Shown here in pieces: positions 22,618 through 32,946 of a stretch of 64,000 nucleotides of DNA; the stretch's first letter is position 1; each line of letters starts with the position of its first letter. The notes under the pieces were generated by a model. That model ran no database searches. It had not been told where the DNA came from and saw only the letters and a program-made list of their open reading frames with translations. The translations under genes and the position numbers were made by a program. Source of the DNA: Rhytidiadelphus loreus (taxonomy: Eukaryota > Streptophyta > Bryopsida > Hypnales > Hylocomiaceae); the NCBI GenBank assembly GCA_947034895.1, contig OX344761.1:71175839-71239838 (forward strand), in the 5' to 3' direction.

Positions 22618-25600
22618 CTTGACCTTTATTATAAAAGTCTTTTGGGCATGACATAATTATATCATTGATGTAATCATCCAAATCTTTTAATATGTCATGT
22701 CTACATGTTGAAGAGAGTGGCATGTGTATAATGGACCCTCAAATATAGTTTAGAAGTACTGAATATGACTTAGAAACCTTCAACTTCAACAACACAATAT
22801 TCGGATTGTGAACTACCATGTTTGTGACTAAGTTGTGCTATAAAATTTCAAGGCTCTTTATCTACCATATATGTTCAAGGATGAAAGAATATTTGGTGTT
22901 TGGACTTTGTTGAACTTCTTTACGTTTCTATACCAAAACGCACATATTTTGACATGAAATAGTATATCAGTATATTTCTTAATTTTAATCTGACATTTTC
23001 GTATTTGAAAACATAAACTATGTTTTTTATAAAGAATTTTAATGTAAAAATCGTAATATTTATAAAATGATGAGATTAGTACTAAATTTTTAAGAAAAAT
23101 GGAATTAATATTGCTAAACATGATGGAGGAAAATTTGATGTACTCTTTGAACTCACACCAAGAGAAATTGGATAGAAGAAGTTTAAAAGTGGACATGTAT
23201 ATTTATTTTGAATGAGCTTTTAGGATGCTATCTTTAAAGTGTTAACTTTGAAAATTTTCAATGATAATCATTTTGGAGAAACTATTAACGGTAATGATGG
23301 AGTGAAAAATAGATTACTTTTGAGGTACACTTTACATTAAGTTAGTTAAATTAAGAACACTTAAAAATCAAGAGGTATGTCAGTGAAATTACAGATTTTG
23401 TCTCAGTTTAGAATATCCATGGCAGGGCTTGCAATCAATGTTTTTGAAAAGTTTAACCTCATCCAACTTCTATGTGACGCTTAGTTGGCCTCGTAACAGT
23501 TGGATTGTTGTGCCCTAGCTGTACCTTATATCTTCCCCATAAACTGTCTAACCTCCTTTAGTTGCTGCCTCCTCCGCTGGTCACTGGAATGCTTCATGTA
23601 AATTCACACATATATCCTGAGTCCTCGTCTCCATCTTTCTTTCTTCTCCGTCTCCGCCTGGCTGGTCCTGAGCTAGCTAGCGCTCTCGATTTCTACAATC
23701 AGTCAATCGATCACCAGTGATCCTAGTTAGCTTAGAGCTAGCATGTGATCGAAGCTTGAAGCACCGTTCGTCTTAATTACGTTACAGTAAGCAATTCGAT
23801 TCTTGCAATTGGCCTGACAGAGGCACCGTGAGTTCAGAAGCAAACAGTCGCTGAGCACTGAATTCTAACCTGTATACGTAGCTATATAGGTCGAAAATTC
23901 GTTTCCCGATTTTCTGGCAGCTGAAGGGTCACATTTCAGTCATAGACTAGACTCACTGCAGTTTGTTTGTGCGTTTGCAAATAGATCGATTGACAGGCAC
24001 TTGGTGATTCTTTTTGTAATTAATTAACGCATCGATTTCACAGTACTTTACTGAGTAACGAATTCTGCTTGGCTAACATTTTGCATTATATTCTTGTCTG
24101 TACAGTGTAGAGACTCTGACTTAGTAGCCAGGTTGTACGTACTTAAGCGCATATGGCTATTCAGTTGAATGTGCTACACAAGTTCTGATTTGTGTTGTTG
24201 TAGCGTGCGCGCAAATCAGGCTCCTAGCTTCCCGAGTGCCCGCATTGAACTTTGATTTTTCATTCGGGCATTCGCTAGCTAGGCTGGTACATCGATCGAC
24301 AGGATTCTAGATATCCTTACTGGAGCGACTTAGAGTAGAATATTGCCAATTTACCAAAATTCAAGCTCCATTTGAATTTTGAGAAGCCTAGATTGCAATT
24401 GTTGGCTGTGACCTTGAGAAACAATCAATCATGCCTTCTAGAAATACCAATGGCACCGTAATCTCATGTTGGTGTACTTTACCCCTTAATTTTTTTGGTA
24501 TGCTAGTATAAGTTGTAAAACATAGTCAAGTGAGTTTATAGATTATAAGACTTTTTGGATTAGTTTTATACTTTCTAGAAAGTAAACGTCACATTGTCTT
24601 GCACCAAGATATAACATGCATCAATTTTGTTATATTTGCACAATTCCAAAATATTGGAGCAATATTGCAATTCCAATAAGGAAGGAAATGACATGATGGA
24701 GAAGGGGGTGGGGATGGAAAGTATAGCTTAGAGGTGCAACATGTTTTGAATGAAATGCAATTTGCATAGCAATTTCTACATTTATTAGTAGAACAAGCTA
24801 AAGAAAACTCCAAGAGACTTACATTTTGTTCTTGGTGAAATGGTGAATGTTATTATAGGAAAGTTCTAGAGTTTTCCTTGGAGCGCTTCAACTATCTGGA
24901 CTTTCCTAGTATTCAGCCTTGGCATGTTGACAAGTAGACTCCATGGCCATTCATTATGTCTACAAAATGGCTTTGAAATGTCAAAAAATAGTAAGAGAAG
25001 TTGCAAAAAATACATCCAAGGCTAAACCTCTTTCTACTACAATGCTTCACAATCACTCATAACTTCTTGGATTGATATGAAATTTTAGCCACACAAACTA
25101 GACTAGCATGTGCAATTTTTCAAAAAATAACATTGGAAACAGACACTGTAAGAAGAAGAAACAAGCTTTTGAAGTTCATTGTAATATAAAATTGTCGAGA
25201 TTTTAAACTTTGAATTGCTCCCAAACATTCAAGTCAACTTGGATTAACATGAAAATTTTATTACAATAACTAGACTACAAGCCGGGAAATATAATTCAAT
25301 TATTTTTAATTGAAAAAAACATTGGATGAAGAAGATACAAGCCCACAAAGTTGCAGCCATTAAATACAATTTGGTGAACTCAAATTGAACCTCTAAACTT
25401 TGATTGAATTACAAAAAAAATTGTACATCTTGTATTGATTTGAAAATCTTACCACACAAACTAGAAGAGAGGGTGCAAATTTTCCAACAAGATTTATTGA
25501 ATTCAAACATTGGATGCAAAAGTTATAACACTTTGTAAGTTTGAATCAGACTTGAACTTTGTGAGGTCAATTTTAGTCCCTAAAGAGTTAAAGGCCATAA

Positions 25601-25733
25601 TGAGTATGCATACCTTAATTGTTATCCTATACCTTACTTTGTGTATTGCACAATTTCATTTGGGCTCAATTGATAATTGTGAGCTTAGATTTTTGTTGTG
25701 CCAATAATTAATATTTATGGCAAGAAAAGCCAA

Positions 25734-25866
25734 CAACATAATTCAAACCGGGGGGGGACAAATTAATCACAACATTGCAACATAATTCAAACCGGGGGGG
25801 GGACAAATTAATCACAACATTGCAACATAATTCAAACCGGGGGGGGACAAATTAATCACAACATTG
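25734..25866. repeat. Three 44-45 bp tandem units with G8-9 runs
   Basis: Three nearly identical units, starting at about 25741, 25785 and 25830 when aligned on ATTCAAACC. Each contains a run of 8, 9 or 8 guanines followed by ACAAATTAATCACAACATTG. The only differences are run length and the end of the last unit. Confidence 0.9.
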
Positions 25867-26424
25867 TAATAATGCAATAACAATCGGTTTAAAACTCATA
25901 TTCACACATAGCGTGAACAACAAAGTACATAGTCGTGACACAAATTCATTCCACATTTCAACAATTTCAATGACATTTGTATTTCCGGCATTGCACTTTT
26001 GCATTGAAGCATTGGACATTAATCCTGGTAGGTTGGTAAGATGTTGAGGCCAAAAAATGGACAATTGATAACTTCAAGATTACTATAGAAATGAAAAATG
26101 CATCTATTAGTCTGAAAATCAAATTACTTTTGTCAAAGTACCTTGGTGATCGGACTCTTGACTTTCTTTTTTAAGGATTAACTTTGAATAGACAAGACCT
26201 ATCACCAAGGTACATTGCCAAGAATGGTCTGCGGTGATCTAGAAGATCATCCTAATTGACCACTTATTGCCTCAAGGTCCTTGCAAGGTTAAAAGATTCC
26301 TCACTTATGAAAATAACTATGTATGTAGGTATCAGTTATCTTCGACAAGCTCAACAATCCAACCGTTAAAATGCCAATATTAGTTCTATTTTTCTTAAAA
26401 ATTTAGTACTATTTTCAACATTTT

Positions 26425-27190
26425 TTAACCCCTAAAGTCCCATTGTCCCCTCAGGAGACAATTTGGAATTCGGGCAAGTTCCTATGGGCTGAAATTTTAT
26501 CCTAATTTTTTGAAACTTTTTTTGAAGATAGAAAAGCTAATAAGCTTTGAGGGAAAATAATTTTTTTTTATCAGTGCCTAGAAGCAAAAGTTATACCACA
26601 AAAATCAAGCTTTGATTCATTCCATTTTGATTAGTGATGTGAAACTTATGAACAATCTTATTTTTCGGGCAATTTAAGCATCTTTTTTGAAAAATAACTT
26701 ATAGGATTCATTTCAGAATGTAATTTTCAAATTTTTTATTTTTTATTTTTTTTGAAAATAGTAGGTTTGCTTTCTAGAACAATCTCACCATTCGGATTAT
26801 TGTATTTCAATCCCATCTACGAGCTATTAACAATTTAGTTTTTCTTTCAATCTTGGACCCACTTCTACTTGACAATTTTTTGAGGTACGAAATTCAAGTT
26901 TTTATTTTTGAATTTTTTTTCCTAGACTCCCAACTCAATTTTTCAACACAATAAATTTTAAATTCAAATTCCATAGTGCACATTTTTGCCACAAATAGCA
27001 ATCAAAGTCATCTAAAATTGTAGTCGAGTGTTTAAAAAAACTTGTTTTTTCAACTTTGAATACTCATATCTCTCAATCTATACGGTCATACTTCATAAAT
27101 TTCTTACCACATAATCTCAAACAAGTAAAGTTCAAGATCCTATGGTTTGGTTCCAAATAATGTATTTGTTTTGTTTTTTGGGACAAAGCA
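26425..27190 (-). repeat. Dispersed AT-rich repeat, copy 1
   Basis: Reads, in reverse complement, like stretches at 40040-40975, 49840-50400 and 56995-57558. Shared landmarks include AACCCCTAAAGTCCCATTGT at the left edge, TAGAACAATCTCACCATT (26775), and a CTATGGTT/AACCATAGGATCTTG box near 27140. No coding capacity is visible. Probably a non-autonomous transposon family. Confidence 0.6.
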
Positions 27191-27630
27191 GTAGAAATGG
27201 CAGTTCTGATTGGTTTCAATTAGAAATTTCAATTCTGTGGTTTCAATTATGAAAGCATGAGATTGAATTTTAGACATATACTATTCTACATGACATACGT
27301 GCATTTTGGTATAGAAATATGTAGAAGTTTGACAAAGTCCAAACATCAAATGTCCTTTCATCCTTGAACATTAATTGTAGACAAAGACCCTCAAAATTTT
27401 ATTGCACAACTTTGGAATATACATGGTAGTCCAAATATTGTGTTGATGAAGTTGAAAATTTTCTAAGTCATATTCACTACTTCTAAACCATATTTGAGAG
27501 TCCATTGTACACAAGCCACTCTCTTCAACATGGAGACATGACATATTAAAAGAAAATAATGATGATACAAATGATATAATTATGTCATCCCATGAGACTA
27601 ACATAATAAAGTCCAAGCTAGTAGATGGTT

Positions 27631-28788
27631 TCAATCTTCATCAAAAAGCAAGTTCTCAATCTTCAACATATCTATGCCATCCATCAAGTCCTTGAATAAG
27701 TCTATATTGGTTAGGTCGACCCACTTTATGATTACCTCTCCACTTGGACAAGGAGAGAGGGACATCATGCCACGTGTTTGCAACACAAGAGTGTTGACCA
27801 AACCCATATCTATATGCAAAAGAATAATGGCAATTTGTTGATGCATATTGTGGGTTTCATATAGATTGGCTAGCTCCACAAATAGCTTTTGGGCATCCAC
27901 GTCATACCACCAAGGGCTCCATTGCCCATGGTGAAATCTTTCTCCAACCTTGATCTTAATTTTGAGTTGAAGTTCCGTTGGCAATGACTCCATCAATGAA
28001 GCTAGAATTTGGCTCTCATTTCCAATCAAACATCCCTCTCCACTTGCATTGTCATTTGTGAGGTTGAATATTTGTCGAATTTCCCCAATTGTCTTCTTGG
28101 CAATCATCTTTGCTAGAGTATCATACATCCGTTGAAGCAAGGTCTCAATATGCATGTAGTTGGCCGCCTAGTCATCACACACATTTTCTTTTTTATTACC
28201 ATGATCATTGCTCTAAGCCAACTAACTAGGTTCATGAAAATGAGATGTAGATTGAAAACTCAAGGTGAGTCTTTTGGGCATAGCACATAAAAACCAATTA
28301 CAAATGAAATAGTTGAGCATTGAAAAAGAACTAAATCTAGAAATACATGCTCTCAACTAGAAACAAGGATAATGCAGCCAAAAGATTCATGGACGCAAAG
28401 AACAATCTCATCTAAAGTAAGTCAATACAAAGAATAGCAAGGAAGGTGATAGAAAACATGTGAACAACAATAATTTGAAGAGCTCCTCCAATCCAAAGGT
28501 TTACACTGCAACAACTGCAATGAAAACTCGAATGCATACCATAATCAAGCTGTGGAGATTATCCATATCGAGCTGCACAAATTGGGCATCGTTCCCTACA
28601 CAACGCTTGCAGTGATCGAGCACCTGTCCCAAAATGTCGCTCGACACATTTGGCAGTGGAATGGGGTTATCAACGCCCACATCCTCAATCGCCTTTTCTA
28701 CAAATTGGGACTGCAATGCCACATCCTCCTCCACCTCAAAGATCTCACCAGTGGCGCTACTCAGCTTCACAATGCGCTTCGCAGCCAT
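27631..28788 (-). CDS. SKP1-like: SKP1-like protein, long-tailed, copy D
   Basis: Exons 28788-28540 and 28167-27631, 372-bp phase-0 intron, 261 residues, start MAAKRIVKLSSATG. It is the most divergent copy: EVEEDVALQSQFVEKAIEDV in exon 1; HHGQWSPWWYDVDAQKLFVE and YETHNMHQQ in exon 2; and a changed end (VIIKWVDLTNIDLFKDL, ENLLFDED). Even so, the frame is intact and the tail length is unchanged, which argues that the tail is under selection rather than read-through junk. The exon 2 start (KKTIGEIRQIFNLTND) matches copies A and E. NQILAS is again in place of WAFE (here NESQILAS). Confidence 0.78.
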
Positions 28789-28929
28789 GTTCCTGAAACC
28801 TCTCTCGATCGACCAAAACGACGAAGTACTCTCTGGCTAAGAATTAGCAGCTCTCTGTCTGTCTCTGTCTGTCTCTGATGGGGAGGAAGCGTGACCTCAA
28901 AACTGTGACTAGTGGGAAGGCCCCGGTGG

Positions 28930-28939
28930 TTATATATAG
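28930..28939 (-). promoter_or_regulatory. TATA box of SKP1-like copy D
   Basis: CTATATATAA on the minus strand, extended by one TA relative to the other copies, 142 bp upstream of the ATG at 28788. Confidence 0.7.
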
Positions 28940-31033
28940 TCCTCATTCCATCAAGCCTCGGAAGTCGGGTATTTGGACTCGTAATTCAAGTAATCTCGAG
29001 AGTCAGACAGTTTTGTTTTAATTTCTGGTTGTAACTAGTAATACTCATTTTGTTATATTGCTGGAATTCCACAGCTTTGGGAGGTCTTGCAAAGTCTTTT
29101 TTTAGCAATGATCATTCTCAGTATTGGATCTGGGTTCACTTCAGTCAATGTTCATGCCTCAACAGTAACAGTAAGGCAACTCACAGAGCTCTGGGAGGAA
29201 ATAAAATGACAAAGTTTTAGTATAATTTGACCAAACTTATATCTAAATTTTTTTTAATCTTGAAGGAGCAGGGGTATTTTTCGAGAGAAATTGTCAAAGA
29301 CACTATCGGTTTTTGGTGCATTGGCTAAAATGGAAAGAAAAAAACTTTTGTTTGAACTTTAGGTGTGTAAAAGTGCAATAGGCTATCATGAAGATGAGTC
29401 ACGGGAAGAATTTCAGGTCAATTGTCCGCAAAGATGGAAAGATTATTATGTTTGAAGACCTCTTTGGGCTCCATGAATTGAATGGGAGCCTTCCCTGCAT
29501 ATGCACACATGCCAATTGCTCACTCACGATCTTTTAGACATTGCTCACGTACAATGATCTCAAATAGTCATAAAATAATCATTTTTATTTTTACTATTCG
29601 TTTCAGAATCCTTCAGAATTCAGACACTACCCAGGGAGATCTTTTTTATTGTGAGAAATATGAGACATGAATACTTACTCCTCGAGCATCTGGAAGCAAG
29701 CGATGAGGACTACGAATTCCCCGGTGAGAAAAGCTTTCAAAATTTTCCATGTAAACCGAGTCTTTTTCCTTCATTTGGTCAATAATATCATCAATTGCTT
29801 AGACTCTTCCCTGCTTACAAGGACAACAGAGTCGGACAAATCAGTAACAAGCCCAGAAAAGTACTGAGAAGTTCAAATTATGTCAATCGGTAGTCAAGTC
29901 TTCAAGAAAATATCGTCAATTTTCACAGCACAACTTAATAGTGCTTCCGGGAATGAATGTATAGTATGTTACCTGGATAAAAGGAAGGTAATGACAAGTG
30001 ATCTGTGCATTTGCCTTCATATGGAATCTTATTACATGCTCTAAACATGGCAGAAGTCATCATAAATCTATGCACCGTTGGAACGACTACCTAGCCTGTG
30101 GGATGCATAAATGAAATAACAACACGGTCTTCACTCCAATGTGATCAATGAATGAATTAGGAATGTTGACGACCAATCTTAGTCTGCTCCAAAACCTTGA
30201 AATTACATCATTTGACATGTTTGAGCGGAGTCAGGGGTGAGCTAGTCAAACCGTGTGGACTCTACTACTTATACTACTTTTTCAGGTAAGAGATCCAGAG
30301 GAAACTACCTGATACATCCGTGTCTTTGAGTTTGGAAAACTGCAAGATGAGTAGAAACGGATCTCCACGACCTGAATGAAAATGGGAGTGAGTCACCTGA
30401 CCACCCAGTACCCCCGCCATGCTTGATCTTCACCGTGTACCTGCTAATGGAGCATGACCCACATAAATGCATGTTGCACAACAGTGAATCGAACAGACAT
30501 CACAACCGAATATAACTTATGGAAGACCTGAAGGCATCAACTGCAAGAGCACTTACAAACACATGAAGATTTTCACAGCTCCTAGGATTCTCATTTCCGG
30601 TTACCAGCGTTGCCAGCGAGAATTTCTTCGTAAAACTAACTTCAGTTCAAAAAAAAAAAATTATTTTCAATTATTGCCAATGCACCAAAAAACGGAACTC
30701 TTTCACAATTTCTCGAACAACACCCCTCGACCTTCAAGAGTAAAAGAATTTAGATTTAAGTTTGGTAAAATTATACTAAAACTTGGTCAACCTTCCAGCT
30801 ATGAACTACTTTACTGTCGAGGCTTGAACATTGACTGAAGCTAATCCAATTCTAAAACTAATTGCTAAAAAAGAAATTGCAAGACCTCCAAAAGCTACGG
30901 AATTCCAGCAATATAACAAAATTAGTATTACTAGTTAAAACCAATAATTCAAAACAAAATTGTCTGCCTTTCGAGATTACTTGAATTACGAGTAGAGCAA
31001 ATACCCGACTTCCGAGGTTTGATTGAATGAGGA

Positions 31034-31041
31034 CTATATAA
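31034..31041 (+). promoter_or_regulatory. TATA box of SKP1-like copy E
   Basis: CTATATAA in the conserved GGACTATATAACCACC context, 197 bp upstream of the ATG. The leader contains the CTAGTTCCGTCG repeats seen in copies B and C. Confidence 0.7.
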
Positions 31042-31237
31042 CCACCCCGGCCTTCAGACTAGTCACAGTTTTGAGGTCAAGCTTTCTCCCCTGCCATCAG
31101 AGACAGACAGAGAGCTGCTAGTTCCTAGCCCGAGAGTACTTCTTCGTTTTGATCCATCGCTGCTACCTAGTTCCGTCGTTGGTAGTTCCGAGCTGCTAGT
31201 TCCGTCGTCTTGATCAATCGAGAGAGGTTTCAGGAAC

Positions 31238-32240
31238 ATGGCTGCGAAGCGTATTGTGAAGCTGAGGAGCGCTACTGGTGAGATCTTTGAGGTGGATGAG
31301 GCTGTGGCATTGCAGTCCCAATTTCTGAAGAGCGTGATTGAGGATGTGGGCATTGAGATCCCCATTCCATTGCCAAATGTGTCCAGCGACATTTTGGGAC
31401 AGGTGCTCGAGTACTGCAAGCGTTGTGTCGGGAACGATGCCAAATTTGTGCAGCTCGATATGGATAATCTCCACAGCTTGATTATGGTATGCATTTGAGT
31501 TTTGCAGCTATTAGTTTGTATTGACTTATTTTAGGTGAGATTGTTCTTTGCATTCATGAAACTTATTACTACAGTATCCTTGTTTCTAGTTGAGAGCATG
31601 TATTTCTAGATCATGTTCTGTTTTAAATGTTCAACTATTTAATTTGTAATTGGTTTAGAGCAATGATCATGGTAATAAATTAAAAAATGTGTGTGATGAC
31701 TAGGCGGCCAACTACATGCACATTGAGACCATGCTTCAACAGATATATGATACTCTAGCAATGATGATTGCCAAGAAGACAATTGGGGAAATTCAACAAA
31801 TATTCAACCTCACAAATGACTTTGCAAGTGGAGAGAGATGTTTGATTGGAAACGAGAGTCAAATTCTAGCTTCATTTATGGAGTCCTTGCCAACGGAACT
31901 TCAACTCAAGATTAAGATCAAGTTGGTACAAAGATTTCACTATGGAGAATGGAGCCCTTGGCAGTATGATGTGGATGCCCAAACACTATTTGTGGAGTTC
32001 GCCAATCTATTTGATCCTCATAATATGCATCAACAAATTGCCATTATTTTCTTGCATATAGATATGGGTTTGGTCAACACTCTTGTGTTGCAAACAAGTG
32101 GCGTGATGTCCCTCTCTCCTCATCCAAGTGGAGAGGTACACATAGAGTGGGTCGACCCAATGGATATGGACCTATTGAAGGACTTGATGGACGGCATAGA
32201 TATGTTGAAGATTGAGAACTTGATTTTTGATGAAGATTGA
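31238..32240 (+). CDS. SKP1-like: SKP1-like protein, long-tailed, copy E
   Basis: Exons 31238-31486 and 31704-32240, phase-0 intron of 217 bp, the shortest of the five, 261 residues. SKP1 signatures as in the siblings: IVKLRSATGEIFEVDEAVAL, LGQVLEYCKRCVGNDAKFV, AANYMHIETMLQQIYDTLAM. WAFE is missing; NESQILAS leads into the long tail, which is almost the same as in copies A and B. The start of exon 2 carries KKTIGEIQQIFNLTND, like A and D, although the flanks pair with block B. The gene ends about 700 bp from the stop of the convergent GAT1-like transporter. No inactivating change is seen. Confidence 0.8.
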
Positions 32241-32946
32241 AACCATCTACTAGCTCAACCTTTATTGTAGTAGTCTTGTAGGCATGACATAATTATATCA
32301 TTTATTTCATCATCCCAATCTTTTAATATGTCATGTATAGATGTTGATAACAATGGCATGTCTGCAATGGACTCTCAAATATGGTTTTAGAAGTAGCCTA
32401 TATGACTTCGAAAATTTCAACTTCAACAACACAATATTTGGACTACCTTGTATGTCACAAAGTTGGGCAATAAAATTTGGAGGTTCTTGTCTCGATTGAC
32501 CAACATACCTCATCACTTCTACTCACAATTTTGAAGCAATGTTGCACAAACCCTCATATGTTTGTGTTCATTACCATTCCAGGCTGAGCCAAAGTTGAAG
32601 CAAGAAAGTAAAAATTTCACTTAATTCTGTGGTTCCCAGCTTCATAAATCTGAATCTACATGCAAAAATCTAAAGAAAGACTTCATTTTTACGGAGTTTT
32701 GTAAAAGTAGACAAACAAGTTGATGCTAGTAAGAGTAAAGAGGTTCATAACACTCTAGAACTAAGTTGACCGCCCACCCTTTTCACTGCAATTAGCAATG
32801 ACTAAAAATGTCCAAAATCGTTCCCTAGTACTAATTCTTTCCACTGGCTAACAAGAATCAAGTACTGTATTGAATAATAAATTGAAGTCAGTCTAACAAA
32901 TGTGAACTACACTCAGCTTTAAGAGACGCTCGTGGGTAAGGTTCCC

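Larger units (their letters stand above)
21100..24330 (+). repeat. Segmental duplication block C
   Basis: Inverted partner of block A (12300-15300). The match continues about 1.7 kb beyond the gene 3' end, through the tract around 23580-24330, where it equals the reverse complement of about 12300-13000 with scattered substitutions and small indels. Divergence is higher than between B and E, so this duplication is older. Confidence 0.8.
22620..27240. other. Gene-free stretch after copy C
   Basis: 22620-24330 is the non-coding part of block C. From 24340 to 27240 I see no coding region; it holds a G-rich tandem repeat and a dispersed AT-rich repeat, listed separately. Short open frames at 24589-24813 (-), 25510-25707 (+) and 25852-26064 (-) show no motif and no splice context. 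Confidence 0.55.
27240..30640 (-). repeat. Segmental duplication block D
   Basis: Direct-orientation relative of block A. The 3' flank at 27257-27360 matches 13550-13660 (GACATATACTATTC, GCATTTTGGTATAGAAA), and the upstream part at 29445-30640 matches 15326-16500. The central gene is the most diverged SKP1-like copy. The upstream end also runs into the sequences mirrored in block B. Confidence 0.8.
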
